Shown here: in pieces, positions 55,667 to 64,000 of the stretch | Layout: each line of letters starts with the position of its first letter | Position numbering within the stretch: the stretch's first letter is position 1 | Source: Microbacterium sp. Root61 | GTDB lineage: Bacteria; Actinomycetota; Actinomycetes; Actinomycetales; Microbacteriaceae | NCBI RefSeq assembly: GCF_001427525.1 | Contig: NZ_LMGU01000001.1 | Location: 496,001-560,000 of the forward strand | Direction: 5' to 3' | DNA: 64,000 nt | The notes under the pieces: generated by a model | What the model saw: the letters and a program-made list of their open reading frames with translations, nothing else | Database searches by the model: none | What the model was told of the DNA's origin: nothing | Made by a program: the position numbers and the translations under genes

Positions 55667-57160
55667 ATGCCTCACGCCCGCGTCAACGTGCTCGGCGGGC
55701 GGGTCATCGACCCCGCCTCAGGACGCAACGAAGTCATCGCCCTGCGGTTCGAGGACGGGACGATCACCCACATCGGCCAGGTCCCCGACGACGCGGACCT
55801 GGTCGTGGACGCCACCGGCCTGGTCGTGGCGCCCGGCTTCATCGACCTGCACTCGCACGCGCAGACGCGTCTGGGGCTGCGGCTGCAGGCGCTGGACGGA
55901 GTGACGACCGCGCTCGATCTCGAGGCCGGCGCGCTGCCGGTGCGCCCGCTGCTCGCGAAGATGGCGGCGCACGGGATGCCACTGAACTTCGGCTTCTCGG
56001 CCTCGTGGTCGGCGGCGCGCATGCACGTGCTCGACGGCGCCCCACTGCGCGATGAGGCCCACCCCGCGGGCCCGGCGTCGGGTCTCAAGATGTTCAGCGA
56101 CCACCACACTGGCGAGCGCTGGGGGCAGGCGGCGACAGCCGAGCAGCATGCCCGGATCCTCGCGTTGCTGGAGGATGCGGTGGCTCACGGCGCGATCGGG
56201 ATCGGGATGCTGCTCGGCTATGCGCCGCAGACGCCGCCGGAGGAGGTACGCGCGGTGGCCGAACTCGCGGCGCGACTGCAGGTCCCCTTGTTCGTGCACT
56301 CCCGCTCCATGAGCCCCGAGACGCCGCCGACCATCCTCGATGCGGTGGACGAGCTGATCGGACTGGCCGAGGACACCGGCGTGCACGTGCATCTGTGCCA
56401 CCTGAACAGCACCTCGCACGCGCGCATCGCGCAGGTCATCGAGCGCATCCGGGTGGCTGCGGCCGCGGGGACCCGTGTCACGACCGAGGTCTATCCCTTC
56501 GGCTACGGCTGCACCGACATCGGGGCGGCGTTCCTCGCGCCCGAGGTGCTCGCCGATCAGGGCCTGCGCCCGGACTCGATCCATCACCTCGGACACGGCC
56601 GGAAGGTCCGCGACTTCGCCGACCTCGCCGCGCTGCGGGCCGAGGATCCGTCTGCGCTCTGCACCATCGACTTCCTCGATGAGGATCGACCCGAAGACCT
56701 CGCCGCGCTGATGCGCGCCGTCGCGGCGCCCGAGACGGCCATCGCCTCCGACTCGGACACGCTCGTCGGAGTCAGGGGAGTGCCCGACCCCGGCGGCGAC
56801 GAGTGGCCCGCTCCCGACGGCCTCAGCTCGCATCCGCGGGGTGCCGGATGCTTCGCCAAGGCCCAGCGGCTGCTCACGGCGGAGGACATCCCGCTCACGG
56901 AATTCGTCCGCAAGGCCAGTCTCCTTCCGGCACAGATCCTCGAGGGCAGCGTTCCGGCATTCCGTCGCAAGGGTCGGCTCGAGGTGGGCTCCGACGCGGA
57001 CATCGTCGTGTTCGACCCGGCACGGGTACGTGAGCGGGGGACCGTCCTTCAGCCCGCCGCCAGTGAGGGTGTCCAGCATCTCTTCGTCGGGGGAACAGCA
57101 GTCGTGCGCGACGGAGAGCTTCTCGTGGATGCTCTGCCGGGAGCGGCTGTACCGGGGTAG
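55667..57160 (+). CDS. N-acyl-D-amino-acid deacylase-like amidohydrolase
   Basis: 497-aa metal-dependent amidohydrolase of the D-aminoacylase/dihydroorotase group. The HxH metal site is GFIDLHSHAQ (His62, His64). Further candidate ligands are SGLKMFSDHH, VHLCHLNSTSH and the Asp in ASDSDT. The C-terminal return of the composite beta-domain is GRLEVGSDADIVVFDPARV. Release of D-amino acids from N-acyl-D-amino acids would complement the neighbouring racemase and dehydratase. ATG at 55667, in operon with the upstream PLP gene. Exact acyl and amino-acid specificity unknown. Confidence 0.8.
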   Translation: MPHARVNVLGGRVIDPASGRNEVIALRFEDGTITHIGQVPDDADLVVDATGLVVAPGFIDLHSHAQTRLGLRLQALDGVTTALDLEAGALPVRPLLAKMAAHGMPLNFGFSASWSAARMHVLDGAPLRDEAHPAGPASGLKMFSDHHTGERWGQAATAEQHARILALLEDAVAHGAIGIGMLLGYAPQTPPEEVRAVAELAARLQVPLFVHSRSMSPETPPTILDAVDELIGLAEDTGVHVHLCHLNSTSHARIAQVIERIRVAAAAGTRVTTEVYPFGYGCTDIGAAFLAPEVLADQGLRPDSIHHLGHGRKVRDFADLAALRAEDPSALCTIDFLDEDRPEDLAALMRAVAAPETAIASDSDTLVGVRGVPDPGGDEWPAPDGLSSHPRGAGCFAKAQRLLTAEDIPLTEFVRKASLLPAQILEGSVPAFRRKGRLEVGSDADIVVFDPARVRERGTVLQPAASEGVQHLFVGGTAVVRDGELLVDALPGAAVPG

Positions 57161-57194
57161 ACCGCGGGACGCCCGGCCGGAAATGAGCGGCCCC

Positions 57195-57213
57195 GGCACC
57201 CGTTCGTGGTGCC
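57195..57213 (+). terminator. Weak hairpin after the deacylase gene
   Basis: GGCACC and GGTGCC arms with a 7-nt loop, no T-run. Confidence 0.35.
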
Positions 57214-57269
57214 ATGATGTCGAGGACCGCCGGACGAGCGGGGATGCCTCGGATCAAGGGAGCGCGCCT

Positions 57270-58565
57270 GTGACACACGCAGAATCCTCGGACCGCGCCG
57301 CCGCGTACTATCGCCACGGTCTGCGCAGGATGACGGGCCGCACCATCGACGGGGACCACCGTGCCGCGACGCCCCTCGAACTGCTCTTCGACCTGACCTT
57401 CGTTGCGGCGTTCGGGGTGGCTGGCAGTGAGCTCGCGCACGGCATCGCGGTCGGGCATCCACTGGCCGCGACCGGCGGCTTCGCCTTCGCGATGGGTGCG
57501 ATCATCTGGGCGTGGATCAACTACTCGTGGTTCGCCTCGGCCTTCGACACGGACGACTGGCTCTTCCGGCTCCTGACGATGCTGCAGATGACGGGCGTGA
57601 TCGTCCTGGCGATCGGCATCCCTCCGATGTTCGCCTCGATCGATCGCGGCGAACCGCTGGACAACGGGCTGCTGGTCGCGGGCTACGTCGTCATGAGGCT
57701 GGCCATGGTCGCGCAGTGGCTGCGCGCGGCGTACAGCGATCCGCAGTACCGCTCCGTTGCGCTGACGTACGCCTTCTTCGTCAGCATCGCGCAGGCCGGG
57801 TGGATCCTCACCGCCGTCCTGCCGCTCGACGTGGGCTGGACCCTCCTGGCGGCGGTGTTCCTCTGGATCCTCGAACTCGCCGGTCCCGTCGTCGCGGAGG
57901 TCAAGGGCGCCACCCACGGCGGCGGCGGTATGACGCCGTGGCACCCGCATCACATCGCCGAGCGCTACGGCCTGCTGGCGATCATCGCGCTCGGCGAAAC
58001 CGTCCTGGGAACGCTGGCGGCCGCGCAGTCCATCTCGGCCGCCGAGGGCTGGACGATCGACACCGTCGTGGTCATCGGCGCGGGGATCGCGCTGACGTTC
58101 GCGCTGTGGTGGGCGTACTTCCTCGTTCCGTCGGCTCCGGTCCTCGCGGTGCGCCGCAACCGCTCCTTCCCGTGGGGCTACGGCCATTTTTTCGTCTTCG
58201 CCTCTATCGCCGCCGTCGGCGCGGGACTCCACGTCATCGGCTACGTCTATGACGATCACTACGAGGTGACGACGCTCACCGCGATCCTGGCGATCGCGAT
58301 CCCTGTGCTGATCTTCATGGTCTCGCTCTACCTCCTGCACGCCTGGCTCGTCGCGACGCTGCCGCGCAACAGCGTCATGCAGTTGGCCACCATGCTTCTG
58401 CCGGTCGTCGCGGTCGGTCTCGCCGCCGTCGGCGGTCCGCTGTGGGCCTGCCTGCTCGTGGTGCTGGCCTCACCGGTGTCGGTGGTGCTCTCGTACGAAC
58501 TCGGCGCGTGGCGCACTCTGTCCGCGCAGCTCGATCGCGTCCTCGCGCGGGCGTCGCGTGAGTGA
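57270..58565 (+). CDS. ltrA: Low-temperature-requirement A (LtrA) family membrane protein
   Basis: 431-aa multi-helix membrane protein of the LtrA family. The conserved N-terminal block TPLELLFDLTFVAAFGVAG and the central MTPWHPHHIAERYGLLAIIALGETVLG (with the His-His and GE residues) are diagnostic. About 12 transmembrane segments are expected. LtrA is needed for cold growth in Listeria; the biochemical role is unknown. GTG at 57270 has GGGAG seven bases upstream. Its 3' end overlaps the next gene by 8 bp. Confidence 0.88.
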   Translation: MTHAESSDRAAAYYRHGLRRMTGRTIDGDHRAATPLELLFDLTFVAAFGVAGSELAHGIAVGHPLAATGGFAFAMGAIIWAWINYSWFASAFDTDDWLFRLLTMLQMTGVIVLAIGIPPMFASIDRGEPLDNGLLVAGYVVMRLAMVAQWLRAAYSDPQYRSVALTYAFFVSIAQAGWILTAVLPLDVGWTLLAAVFLWILELAGPVVAEVKGATHGGGGMTPWHPHHIAERYGLLAIIALGETVLGTLAAAQSISAAEGWTIDTVVVIGAGIALTFALWWAYFLVPSAPVLAVRRNRSFPWGYGHFFVFASIAAVGAGLHVIGYVYDDHYEVTTLTAILAIAIPVLIFMVSLYLLHAWLVATLPRNSVMQLATMLLPVVAVGLAAVGGPLWACLLVVLASPVSVVLSYELGAWRTLSAQLDRVLARASRE

Positions 58566-59220
58566 CATCGTCGCCGCGGTCCACGCACAACTCCGCGCGG
58601 CCGCCGACCCCGCGCGCGCCGCCGGCCAGCAGGCGTACATGAAGTCGGAGATGCCTTTCCTCGGGGCGGCGGTGCCCGAGTCCCGACGGATCGCGCGGCA
58701 GGCGGCGAAGGGTGAGGTGGATGCCGCGACCCTGCTGGCGGCGGCCACGACGCTGTGGGACGAGGCATCCCATCGCGAAGAGCGCTACGCGGCGATGGCG
58801 CTTCTGCGCGTGCGGGGTCTGCGGGCCGATCCCGACGTCATCCCGCTCGTCGAGCACATGGTGCGGACGGGACGCTGGTGGGACTACGCCGACGAGCTGG
58901 CCCATCGCCTGGCGGAGGCGCTCGACGTGCGACCGGTGCCGACGGCGGACCTGCTGCGCGGGTGGGCGACGGACGCGGACATGTGGATGCGCCGAATCGC
59001 CATCATCGCCCAGCTCGGTCGCGGCATCCGTGTGGATCGCCGGCTGCTGACGTACGTGATCGAGGCCAACGCCTCGGACCCGGAGTTCTTCATCCGCAAG
59101 TCGATCGGCTGGGCGCTGCGCGAATACGCGCGTGTGGAACCGGACTGGGTGCGATCATTCGTCGCCGCCTGCGAGCTGAGCCCCTTGAGCCGTCGGGAGG
59201 CCCTCAAACACCTCGCCTGA
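58558..59220 (+). CDS. DNA alkylation repair protein (AlkD-like HEAT-repeat glycosylase)
   Basis: 220-aa all-helical protein of the AlkD/DNA_alkylation family, which excises bulky or cationic alkylated bases. Family segments visible are AYMKSEMPFLGAAVPESRRIA, a WWDYADELAHR block around residues 102-112, MWMRRIAIIAQL, and FFIRKSIGWALREYAR near residue 180; these contain the aromatic and acidic residues of the active cleft. GTG at 58558 overlaps the ltrA end, so it is cotranslated. Confidence 0.88.
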   Translation: MSDIVAAVHAQLRAAADPARAAGQQAYMKSEMPFLGAAVPESRRIARQAAKGEVDAATLLAAATTLWDEASHREERYAAMALLRVRGLRADPDVIPLVEHMVRTGRWWDYADELAHRLAEALDVRPVPTADLLRGWATDADMWMRRIAIIAQLGRGIRVDRRLLTYVIEANASDPEFFIRKSIGWALREYARVEPDWVRSFVAACELSPLSRREALKHLA

Positions 59221-59249
59221 GCGACGGTGGGGGCAGCGCGCGTGGGCGA

Positions 59250-59255
59250 TAGACT
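59250..59255 (+). promoter_or_regulatory. -10 box for the 27-codon ORF before thrS (leaderless)
   Basis: TAGACT, six bases before the ATG at 59262, the same spacing as at proven-size leaderless genes in this window. Confidence 0.55.
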
Positions 59256-59261
59256 GGCGCC

Positions 59262-59345
59262 ATGGAACTCGTCGTGCGCATCGAGCAGGCGACCCCGGCC
59301 GGGTCGTTCCTCGACGATGCCGGCACGCGAACGCCTCAGGCCTGA
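59262..59345 (+). CDS. Leaderless 27-aa ORF upstream of thrS
   Basis: The product starts MELVVRIEQATPAGSFLDDA and ends AGTRTPQA, containing three threonines, two of them near the end. It has a canonical leaderless start. Eight bases after its stop a hairpin with arms GGACGC (59353-59358) and GCGTCC (59364-59369) occurs, then TAGCCT at 59379 and thrS at 59416. It could be a leader peptide, a small protein or the remnant of a longer gene. Confidence 0.4.
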   Translation: MELVVRIEQATPAGSFLDDAGTRTPQA

Positions 59346-59378
59346 GCGGGCAGGACGCGGGCTGCGTCCGAAGCTGAG

Positions 59379-59384
59379 TAGCCT
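59379..59384 (+). promoter_or_regulatory. Candidate -10 box for thrS
   Basis: TAGCCT, 31 bases before the TTG start; -35 not evident. Confidence 0.35.
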
Positions 59385-59415
59385 TTGACCAGACCCACAC
59401 TCTTGGAGAGTTCCC

Positions 59416-61422
59416 TTGACTGACGTCATCCTTCCGTCGGACGTGTCGTACCCCGCCGACGGTTTCGCCCTGTTCCCCGATCGAACCGTCGTCGCGTTGC
59501 GCGTCAACGGCGAGTTGAAAGACCTCGCCACGACCGTGCAGGCGACGGATGCTGTCGAGCCGGTCACGATCGGCAGCCCGGACGGTCTCGCCATCCTGCG
59601 CCACTCGACGGCGCACGTGCTCGCGCAGGCCGTGCAGCGCATCAACCCGCAGGCCAACCTCGGCATCGGCCCGCCGATCACCGACGGCTTCTACTACGAC
59701 TTCGGCGTCGACGAGCCGTTCACCCCGGAGACGCTGAAGCTCATCAAGAAGGAGATGGAGCGCATCGTCCGCGAGGGCCAGCGCTTCACCCGCCGTGTCG
59801 TGACCGACGACGAAGCGCGCGTCGAACTTGCGGACGAGCCGTTCAAGCTCGAGCTCATCGGGCTCAAGGGCGGCAAGGAAGCAGCCGAAGGCGCCTCGGT
59901 CGAGGTCGGCGCGGGCGAGCTCACGATCTATGACAACGTCAACAAGGACGGCGAAACGGTCTGGAAGGACCTCTGCCGCGGCCCCCACGTGCCGAGCACC
60001 CGCATGATCGGCAACGGTTGGGACCTCACCCGCATCGCCGCCGCGTACTGGCGGGGGAGCGAGAAGAACCCCCAGCTGCAGCGCATCTACGGCACCGCGT
60101 GGCCCACGAAGGACGAGCTCCGCGCCTACCAGGAGCGTCTGGCCGAGGCGGCCAAGCGCGACCACCGCAAGCTCGGCAAGGAGCTGGACCTCTTCTCGTT
60201 CCCCGAGGAGATCGGTTCCGGCCTGTCGGTCTGGCACCCGCGCGGTGGCGTGGTGCGCCAGGAGATGGAGCAGCACGCGCTGCGGCGCCACAAGGCCGCC
60301 GGCTACACCTACGTGTACACGCCGCACATCTCGAAGGAGGACCTGTTCCTCACCTCGAACCACCTCGTCACGTACAAGGAGGGCATGTTCCCGCCGATCG
60401 TGATGGACGAGGAGCGCGACGAGCACGGCGAGATCACCAAGCACGGCCAGGACTACTACCTGAAGCCGATGAACTGCCCGATGCACATCCTCATCTACAA
60501 GGAGCGTGCGCGCAGCTACCGGGACCTGCCGATGCGTCTGGCCGAGAACGGCACCGTCTATCGCAATGAGCTCTCCGGTGCCCTGCACGGCCTCACCCGC
60601 GTGCGCGGTTTCACCCAGGACGACTCGCACCTGTTCGTCACGCCGGAGCAGCTCGAGCAGGAGGCGACCAACGTCCTCGAGTTCGTCATCTCGATGCTGC
60701 GCGACTTCGGCCTGAGCGACTTCGAGCTCGAGCTGTCGATGCGCGATGACGAGAAGGACAAGTGGATCGGCTCCGAGGAGTTCTGGGAGTACTCCACCAA
60801 CGCGCTGCGCAACGTCGCGGTCGCGAGCGGGCTGAAGCTCACCGAGGTTCCCGGCGAGGCCGCGTTCTACGGGCCGAAGATCGACCTCAAGACGAAGGAC
60901 GCGATCGGACGCGTCTGGCAGCTCTCCACGGTCCAGGTCGACCCCAACCTGCCCGAGCGGTTCGAGCTCGAGTACACCGACCGTGACGGCCAGAAGAAGC
61001 GGCCGATCATGATCCACCGTGCCCTCTTCGGCTCGATCGAGCGGTTCTTCGCGATCCTGCTCGAGCACTACGCCGGCGACTTCCCGGTCTGGCTCTCGCC
61101 CGTCCAGGTGATGGGCGTGCCGGTCGCCGAAGACTTCGGTGACTACCTCGACGAGGTCGTCGCGACGCTGCGCGCCGCCGACGTGCGCGCGGAGGTCGAC
61201 CACTCGGACGACCGGATGCAGAAGAAGATCCGCAACCACACCACCGGCAAGGTGCCGCTCATCCTCATCGCGGGGGAGCAGGACCGCAACGCCGGCACGG
61301 TCTCGTTCCGGTTCCGCGACGGCACCCAGGAGAACGGTGTGCCGATCGCCGACGCCGTGCGCCGCATCCGTGCCAGCATCGACACGCACGCGCTCGTGCA
61401 CACGGCCGAGGACTTCGACTGA
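59416..61422 (+). CDS. thrS: Threonyl-tRNA synthetase
   Basis: 668-aa class II aminoacyl-tRNA synthetase charging tRNA-Thr. The editing domain has [14 protein letters not shown] (HxxxH) near residue 60. The class II core has the zinc-site cysteine in MNCPMHIL, motif 2 [21 protein letters not shown] and motif 3 [16 protein letters not shown]. The anticodon-binding domain ends with [19 protein letters not shown]. The start is TTG at 59416 with GGAGAG five bases upstream. The stop overlaps the HIT gene (TGATG). Confidence 0.97.
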   Translation: MTDVILPSDVSYPADGFALFPDRTVVALRVNGELKDLATTVQATDAVEPVTIGSPDGLAILRHSTAHVLAQAVQRINPQANLGIGPPITDGFYYDFGVDEPFTPETLKLIKKEMERIVREGQRFTRRVVTDDEARVELADEPFKLELIGLKGGKEAAEGASVEVGAGELTIYDNVNKDGETVWKDLCRGPHVPSTRMIGNGWDLTRIAAAYWRGSEKNPQLQRIYGTAWPTKDELRAYQERLAEAAKRDHRKLGKELDLFSFPEEIGSGLSVWHPRGGVVRQEMEQHALRRHKAAGYTYVYTPHISKEDLFLTSNHLVTYKEGMFPPIVMDEERDEHGEITKHGQDYYLKPMNCPMHILIYKERARSYRDLPMRLAENGTVYRNELSGALHGLTRVRGFTQDDSHLFVTPEQLEQEATNVLEFVISMLRDFGLSDFELELSMRDDEKDKWIGSEEFWEYSTNALRNVAVASGLKLTEVPGEAAFYGPKIDLKTKDAIGRVWQLSTVQVDPNLPERFELEYTDRDGQKKRPIMIHRALFGSIERFFAILLEHYAGDFPVWLSPVQVMGVPVAEDFGDYLDEVVATLRAADVRAEVDHSDDRMQKKIRNHTTGKVPLILIAGEQDRNAGTVSFRFRDGTQENGVPIADAVRRIRASIDTHALVHTAEDFD

Positions 61423-61964
61423 TGGATGCCGAGAACTCGTTGGAGGACGCCGCCACGCTGGCCGGCGTCCCCGACGAGTTCCAGCGGCTCTGGACGCCGC
61501 ACCGGATGGCGTACATCCAGGCCGGCCCAGAGCCGCTGCGCGAGGTGTGCCCGTTCTGCGCGGCGCCGGAGAAGTCGGACGAAGACGGACTCATCGTGGC
61601 GCGAGGCAAGACCGCCTATGTGCTGCTGAACCTGTTCCCGTACAACTCCGGCCACCTCCTGGTGTGCCCGTACCGCCACATCTCGACCTACGACGAGGCC
61701 ACGCCTGAGGAGGTCGCCGAGATCGGCGCCCTCACCCAGCAGGCGATGCGGGTGCTGCGCACGGTGTCACGGTGCGACGGCTTCAACCTGGGCATGAACC
61801 AGGGCGCGATCGCGGGAGCCGGGGTCGACGCACACCTGCACCAGCACATCGTGCCGCGCTGGGCGTCGGACGCGAACTTCTTCCCGATCATCGCCAAGAC
61901 CAAGGCCCTGCCGCAGCTGCTCGGCGACGTGCGCCGCGCCGTGGCCGACGCCTGGGGTCAGTAG
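61422..61964 (+). CDS. HIT family nucleotide hydrolase/transferase
   Basis: 180-aa histidine-triad protein. The HIT motif is HLHQHIVPR (about residues 139-147), and CPFC near residue 43 may bind zinc. It belongs to the AP4A phosphorylase-like or Fhit-like actinobacterial group regularly encoded directly after thrS, where it may act on Ap4A or aminoacyl-adenylates formed by the synthetase (inference). ATG shares a base with the thrS stop. Convergent with pdxY, with 6 bp between the stops. Confidence 0.88.
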   Translation: MDAENSLEDAATLAGVPDEFQRLWTPHRMAYIQAGPEPLREVCPFCAAPEKSDEDGLIVARGKTAYVLLNLFPYNSGHLLVCPYRHISTYDEATPEEVAEIGALTQQAMRVLRTVSRCDGFNLGMNQGAIAGAGVDAHLHQHIVPRWASDANFFPIIAKTKALPQLLGDVRRAVADAWGQ

Positions 61965-61970
61965 CTCGGC

Positions 61971-62822
61971 TCAGCGCACCTGGCGCGCGGTGAACTGCAT
62001 CCGCGGGTGCGCGTACGCCTCCTGCGACTCGATGAGCTGCAGTTCGCGCTCGCCCGACGCGTGGGTGCGGGTGAGCAGGTCGAACACGCTCGAGGTCGTG
62101 CGGGCCAGCGACTCCGCGAGGTCGCCGGTACTACGGTAGTGGGCCGTGAAGAGCGCGGCCGTCACGTCGCCGGAGCCGTTCGCCTTCATCGGGATGTATG
62201 GGGTCTGCACGATCCAGGCGCCGCTGTCGTCGACGGCGAGCATCTCGATCGAGTCGTCCTCGCGGTCGGGTCGCTCGACGCTCGTGACGAGGACCGTCTG
62301 CGGGCCGGTCGCGCGCACCAGATCGACCGAGGCCAGGGTGGATTCCAGGGTGTCGGGCTGTGTGTCCGTGAGGAACCCGAGCTCGAACTGGTTCGGCGTG
62401 ATGATGTCGGCGGCGGGCACGACCCGATCGCGCAGCAGCACGGGGATCGCGGGTGCCACGAAGCATCCGGACTTCGCATTTCCCATCACGGGATCGCACG
62501 AGTAGATCGCGGCGGGGTTCGCGGCCTTCACGCGCGCCACCGTCTCGAGGATCACGTCCGCGACGCCCTCACCGCCCTGGTAACCGGAGAGGATGACGTC
62601 GATCTGGGGGAAGACGCCGCGCTCCTCGATGCCGAGGATGACCTCCCGGACGTCGTCGGGGCTGATCAGGGGACCGCGCCACGCGCCGTACCCGGTGTGG
62701 TTGGAGAAGTTCACGGTGTACACCGGGAGGACCTCGACGCCGATGCGCTGGAGCGGGAACACGGCGGCGGAGTTGCCCACGTGTCCGTAGGCGACGGCGG
62801 ACTGGATCGAGAGGATCTTCAC
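61971..62822 (-). CDS. pdxY: Pyridoxal kinase
   Basis: 283-aa ribokinase-fold kinase phosphorylating pyridoxal to PLP in vitamin B6 salvage. Family features: SIQSAVAYGHVGNSAAVFPLQ at the start, SGYQGG, YSCDPVMGN, TPNQFELGFLT and the catalytic GSGDVTAALF (Asp near residue 219). GTG at 62822 starts 7 bp after the stop of the MocR-type gene, so the two form one transcript. Demand for PLP is high in this window (alanine racemase, D-serine-type enzyme). Confidence 0.93.
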   Translation of the reverse strand: MKILSIQSAVAYGHVGNSAAVFPLQRIGVEVLPVYTVNFSNHTGYGAWRGPLISPDDVREVILGIEERGVFPQIDVILSGYQGGEGVADVILETVARVKAANPAAIYSCDPVMGNAKSGCFVAPAIPVLLRDRVVPAADIITPNQFELGFLTDTQPDTLESTLASVDLVRATGPQTVLVTSVERPDREDDSIEMLAVDDSGAWIVQTPYIPMKANGSGDVTAALFTAHYRSTGDLAESLARTTSSVFDLLTRTHASGERELQLIESQEAYAHPRMQFTARQVR

Positions 62823-62829
62823 TTTTCGA

Positions 62830-64000
62830 TCATCCCACTTCCCGCACGGCGAGCCGTGCGCGCACGGTCTGCACCGCGGCGGCGATATCGACGGCGAGCT
62901 GCTCCGCATCCGTGTCGTCGAGATCGTGGACGGTGAGGCGAAGGCGCTGGGTGGAGTCCTCGTCGACGAGCAGGAAGTCCTCGCCGCTGCGCGCCAGCCA
63001 GCCGCGCCGCATCAGCTGCTCGGTCACGGGGCGGGCGGGCGCCGTCAGCGCGACCCAGAGACTGAGGCCGTCGCCGGCGGTGGCCGGGAGACCGTGTGCG
63101 GTGAGGCGCGCGGCGAACGCGGCATTGCGCGCGGCATAGTGTGCACCCGCCGCGGCGATGCCCGCCGTCACGTCCGGGTCGGTGACGAGGCTGAGAGTCA
63201 GACGCTGCAGCAGATGGCTGACCCACGTCGTCCCCGGCGTGAGGCGCATCGCGAGCCGGTCGGCGGTCTCGGGGTCGGAGGACGTGACCGCCAGGCACAT
63301 GTCGGGGCCGAGGAACTTCGACACGGAGCGGATGAGCGCCCAGCGGCGGTGGTCCGGGCCGATCAGCGAGTGGAACGGCGCCTGCGAGAGCATCGAGAAG
63401 TGATCGTCCTCGATCACGAGGACGTACGGATGCTCCGCCAACAGTGCGCGCAACTCGGCCGCGCGCGTCGCCGTGAGGCTCGCGCCCGTCGGATTCTGCG
63501 CGCGCGGCGTGCACACGACCGCCCGCACGCCCTGCTCGAGCGCGGCGCGGAGCCCGGCCACCGTCATCCCCTCGTCATCGACCGGTACCGCCACGGGGCG
63601 ATAGCCGCCCAGGCGCACGGTGTGGATGCTGGTGAGGAAGCAGGGGTCTTCGAGGGCGACGGCATCGCCGCGCGTCAGCACATCGGAGAACAGGCGCTCG
63701 ACCGCGTCGGCCGCACCGCTGGTGATGGTCAGGCGCATGGATGCGGCGGGAGCCAGGTCCCGGGCCATCCATTCGCGCGCCCAGGCCTCGAGCCCGGGAT
63801 CGATGACGGGCTCGCCGTACAGGACGGGCCTGCCCGCCATGCCCGCCAGGGCGCGCAGGGGATCGGGGATGAGATGGGGATCGGGATTGCCCGTTCCCAC
63901 GTCGCGCAGCACGCTGTCGATCGCGAAGCCCTCCTGAGCCACCGCGGCCCGGTCGGCGACATGCGTGCCGCCCCGGCCGCGCGTGACGACCATCCCGACG
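62830..64000 (-). CDS. MocR-type transcriptional regulator, 5' end beyond window
   Basis: Open frame of 390 codons reaching the right edge. Residues from GNPDPHLIPDPLRAL onward are a fold-type I aminotransferase domain with the PLP lysine in SVSKFLGPD, substrate region YGEPVIDPGLEAWARE and TPRAQNPTGASL. The segment at the edge, VTRGRGGTHVA, is the wing end of a GntR-type helix-turn-helix, so the missing N-terminus should be the DNA-binding domain. MocR proteins such as PdxR sense PLP; being in operon with pdxY supports control of B6 salvage. Confidence 0.82.
   Translation of the reverse strand, partial: VGMVVTRGRGGTHVADRAAVAQEGFAIDSVLRDVGTGNPDPHLIPDPLRALAGMAGRPVLYGEPVIDPGLEAWAREWMARDLAPAASMRLTITSGAADAVERLFSDVLTRGDAVALEDPCFLTSIHTVRLGGYRPVAVPVDDEGMTVAGLRAALEQGVRAVVCTPRAQNPTGASLTATRAAELRALLAEHPYVLVIEDDHFSMLSQAPFHSLIGPDHRRWALIRSVSKFLGPDMCLAVTSSDPETADRLAMRLTPGTTWVSHLLQRLTLSLVTDPDVTAGIAAAGAHYAARNAAFAARLTAHGLPATAGDGLSLWVALTAPARPVTEQLMRRGWLARSGEDFLLVDEDSTQRLRLTVHDLDDTDAEQLAVDIAAAVQTVRARLAVREVG

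Overview
The window is high-GC actinobacterial DNA and most resembles Microbacteriaceae, probably Microbacterium. The gene order SepH / DUF4193 / DUF3093 / dUTPase / DUF3710 / DUF3159 is an actinobacterial signature. The housekeeping sigma factor has a long Lys/Ala and acidic N-terminus, GTG and TTG starts are common, and many genes have a TANNNT -10 box 6-7 nt before the start codon, which implies leaderless transcripts. No rRNA, CRISPR array, IS element or integrase was seen. No gene-free stretch exceeds about 230 bases.

1-36.6 kb is largely core genome. It holds lpd and pepA; a PAC2 protein; sigA followed by a CofE-like gene; an ATP-grasp gene; a two-gene alanine racemase; a small DUF7455 protein; convergent parE and parC; a phosphodiesterase; the sepH-to-DUF3159 cluster; acn, with two candidate operators; dxs; a TetR/membrane-protein pair; a fadB-fadA pair; RNase D with DUF3000; an esterase-like protein; sufE-sseA; zapE; amt behind a GlnR-type box; and a PemK/MazF-like orphan.

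36.6-41.9 kb starts with a TOPRIM protein and four tRNAs (Val-CAC, Gly-GCC, Cys-GCA, Val-GAC). These are followed by loosely packed accessory-looking genes: a lipoprotein broken by a C7 homopolymer, a HAD phosphatase, an alpha/beta hydrolase behind a possible leader peptide, a second lipoprotein and a four-helix membrane protein.

41.9-57.2 kb is one functional block for D-amino-acid peptides. A minus-strand chain of mostly overlapping genes encodes an M55 D-aminopeptidase (DppA), a Dpp/Opp-type importer (SBP, two permeases, two ATPases), a cytoplasmic S12 serine hydrolase, an M20 amidohydrolase, a GNAT transferase and an N-acylamino-acid racemase, followed by a PucR regulator. A divergent pair encodes a D-serine/D-threonine-type PLP enzyme and an N-acyl-D-amino-acid deacylase-like amidohydrolase. 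Together they could import D-residue-containing peptides, cleave them inside the cell and convert or deaminate the D-amino acids.

57.2-64 kb returns to mixed genes: LtrA, an AlkD-like protein, thrS-HIT behind a 27-codon leaderless ORF, and pdxY behind a MocR-type regulator cut by the right edge.
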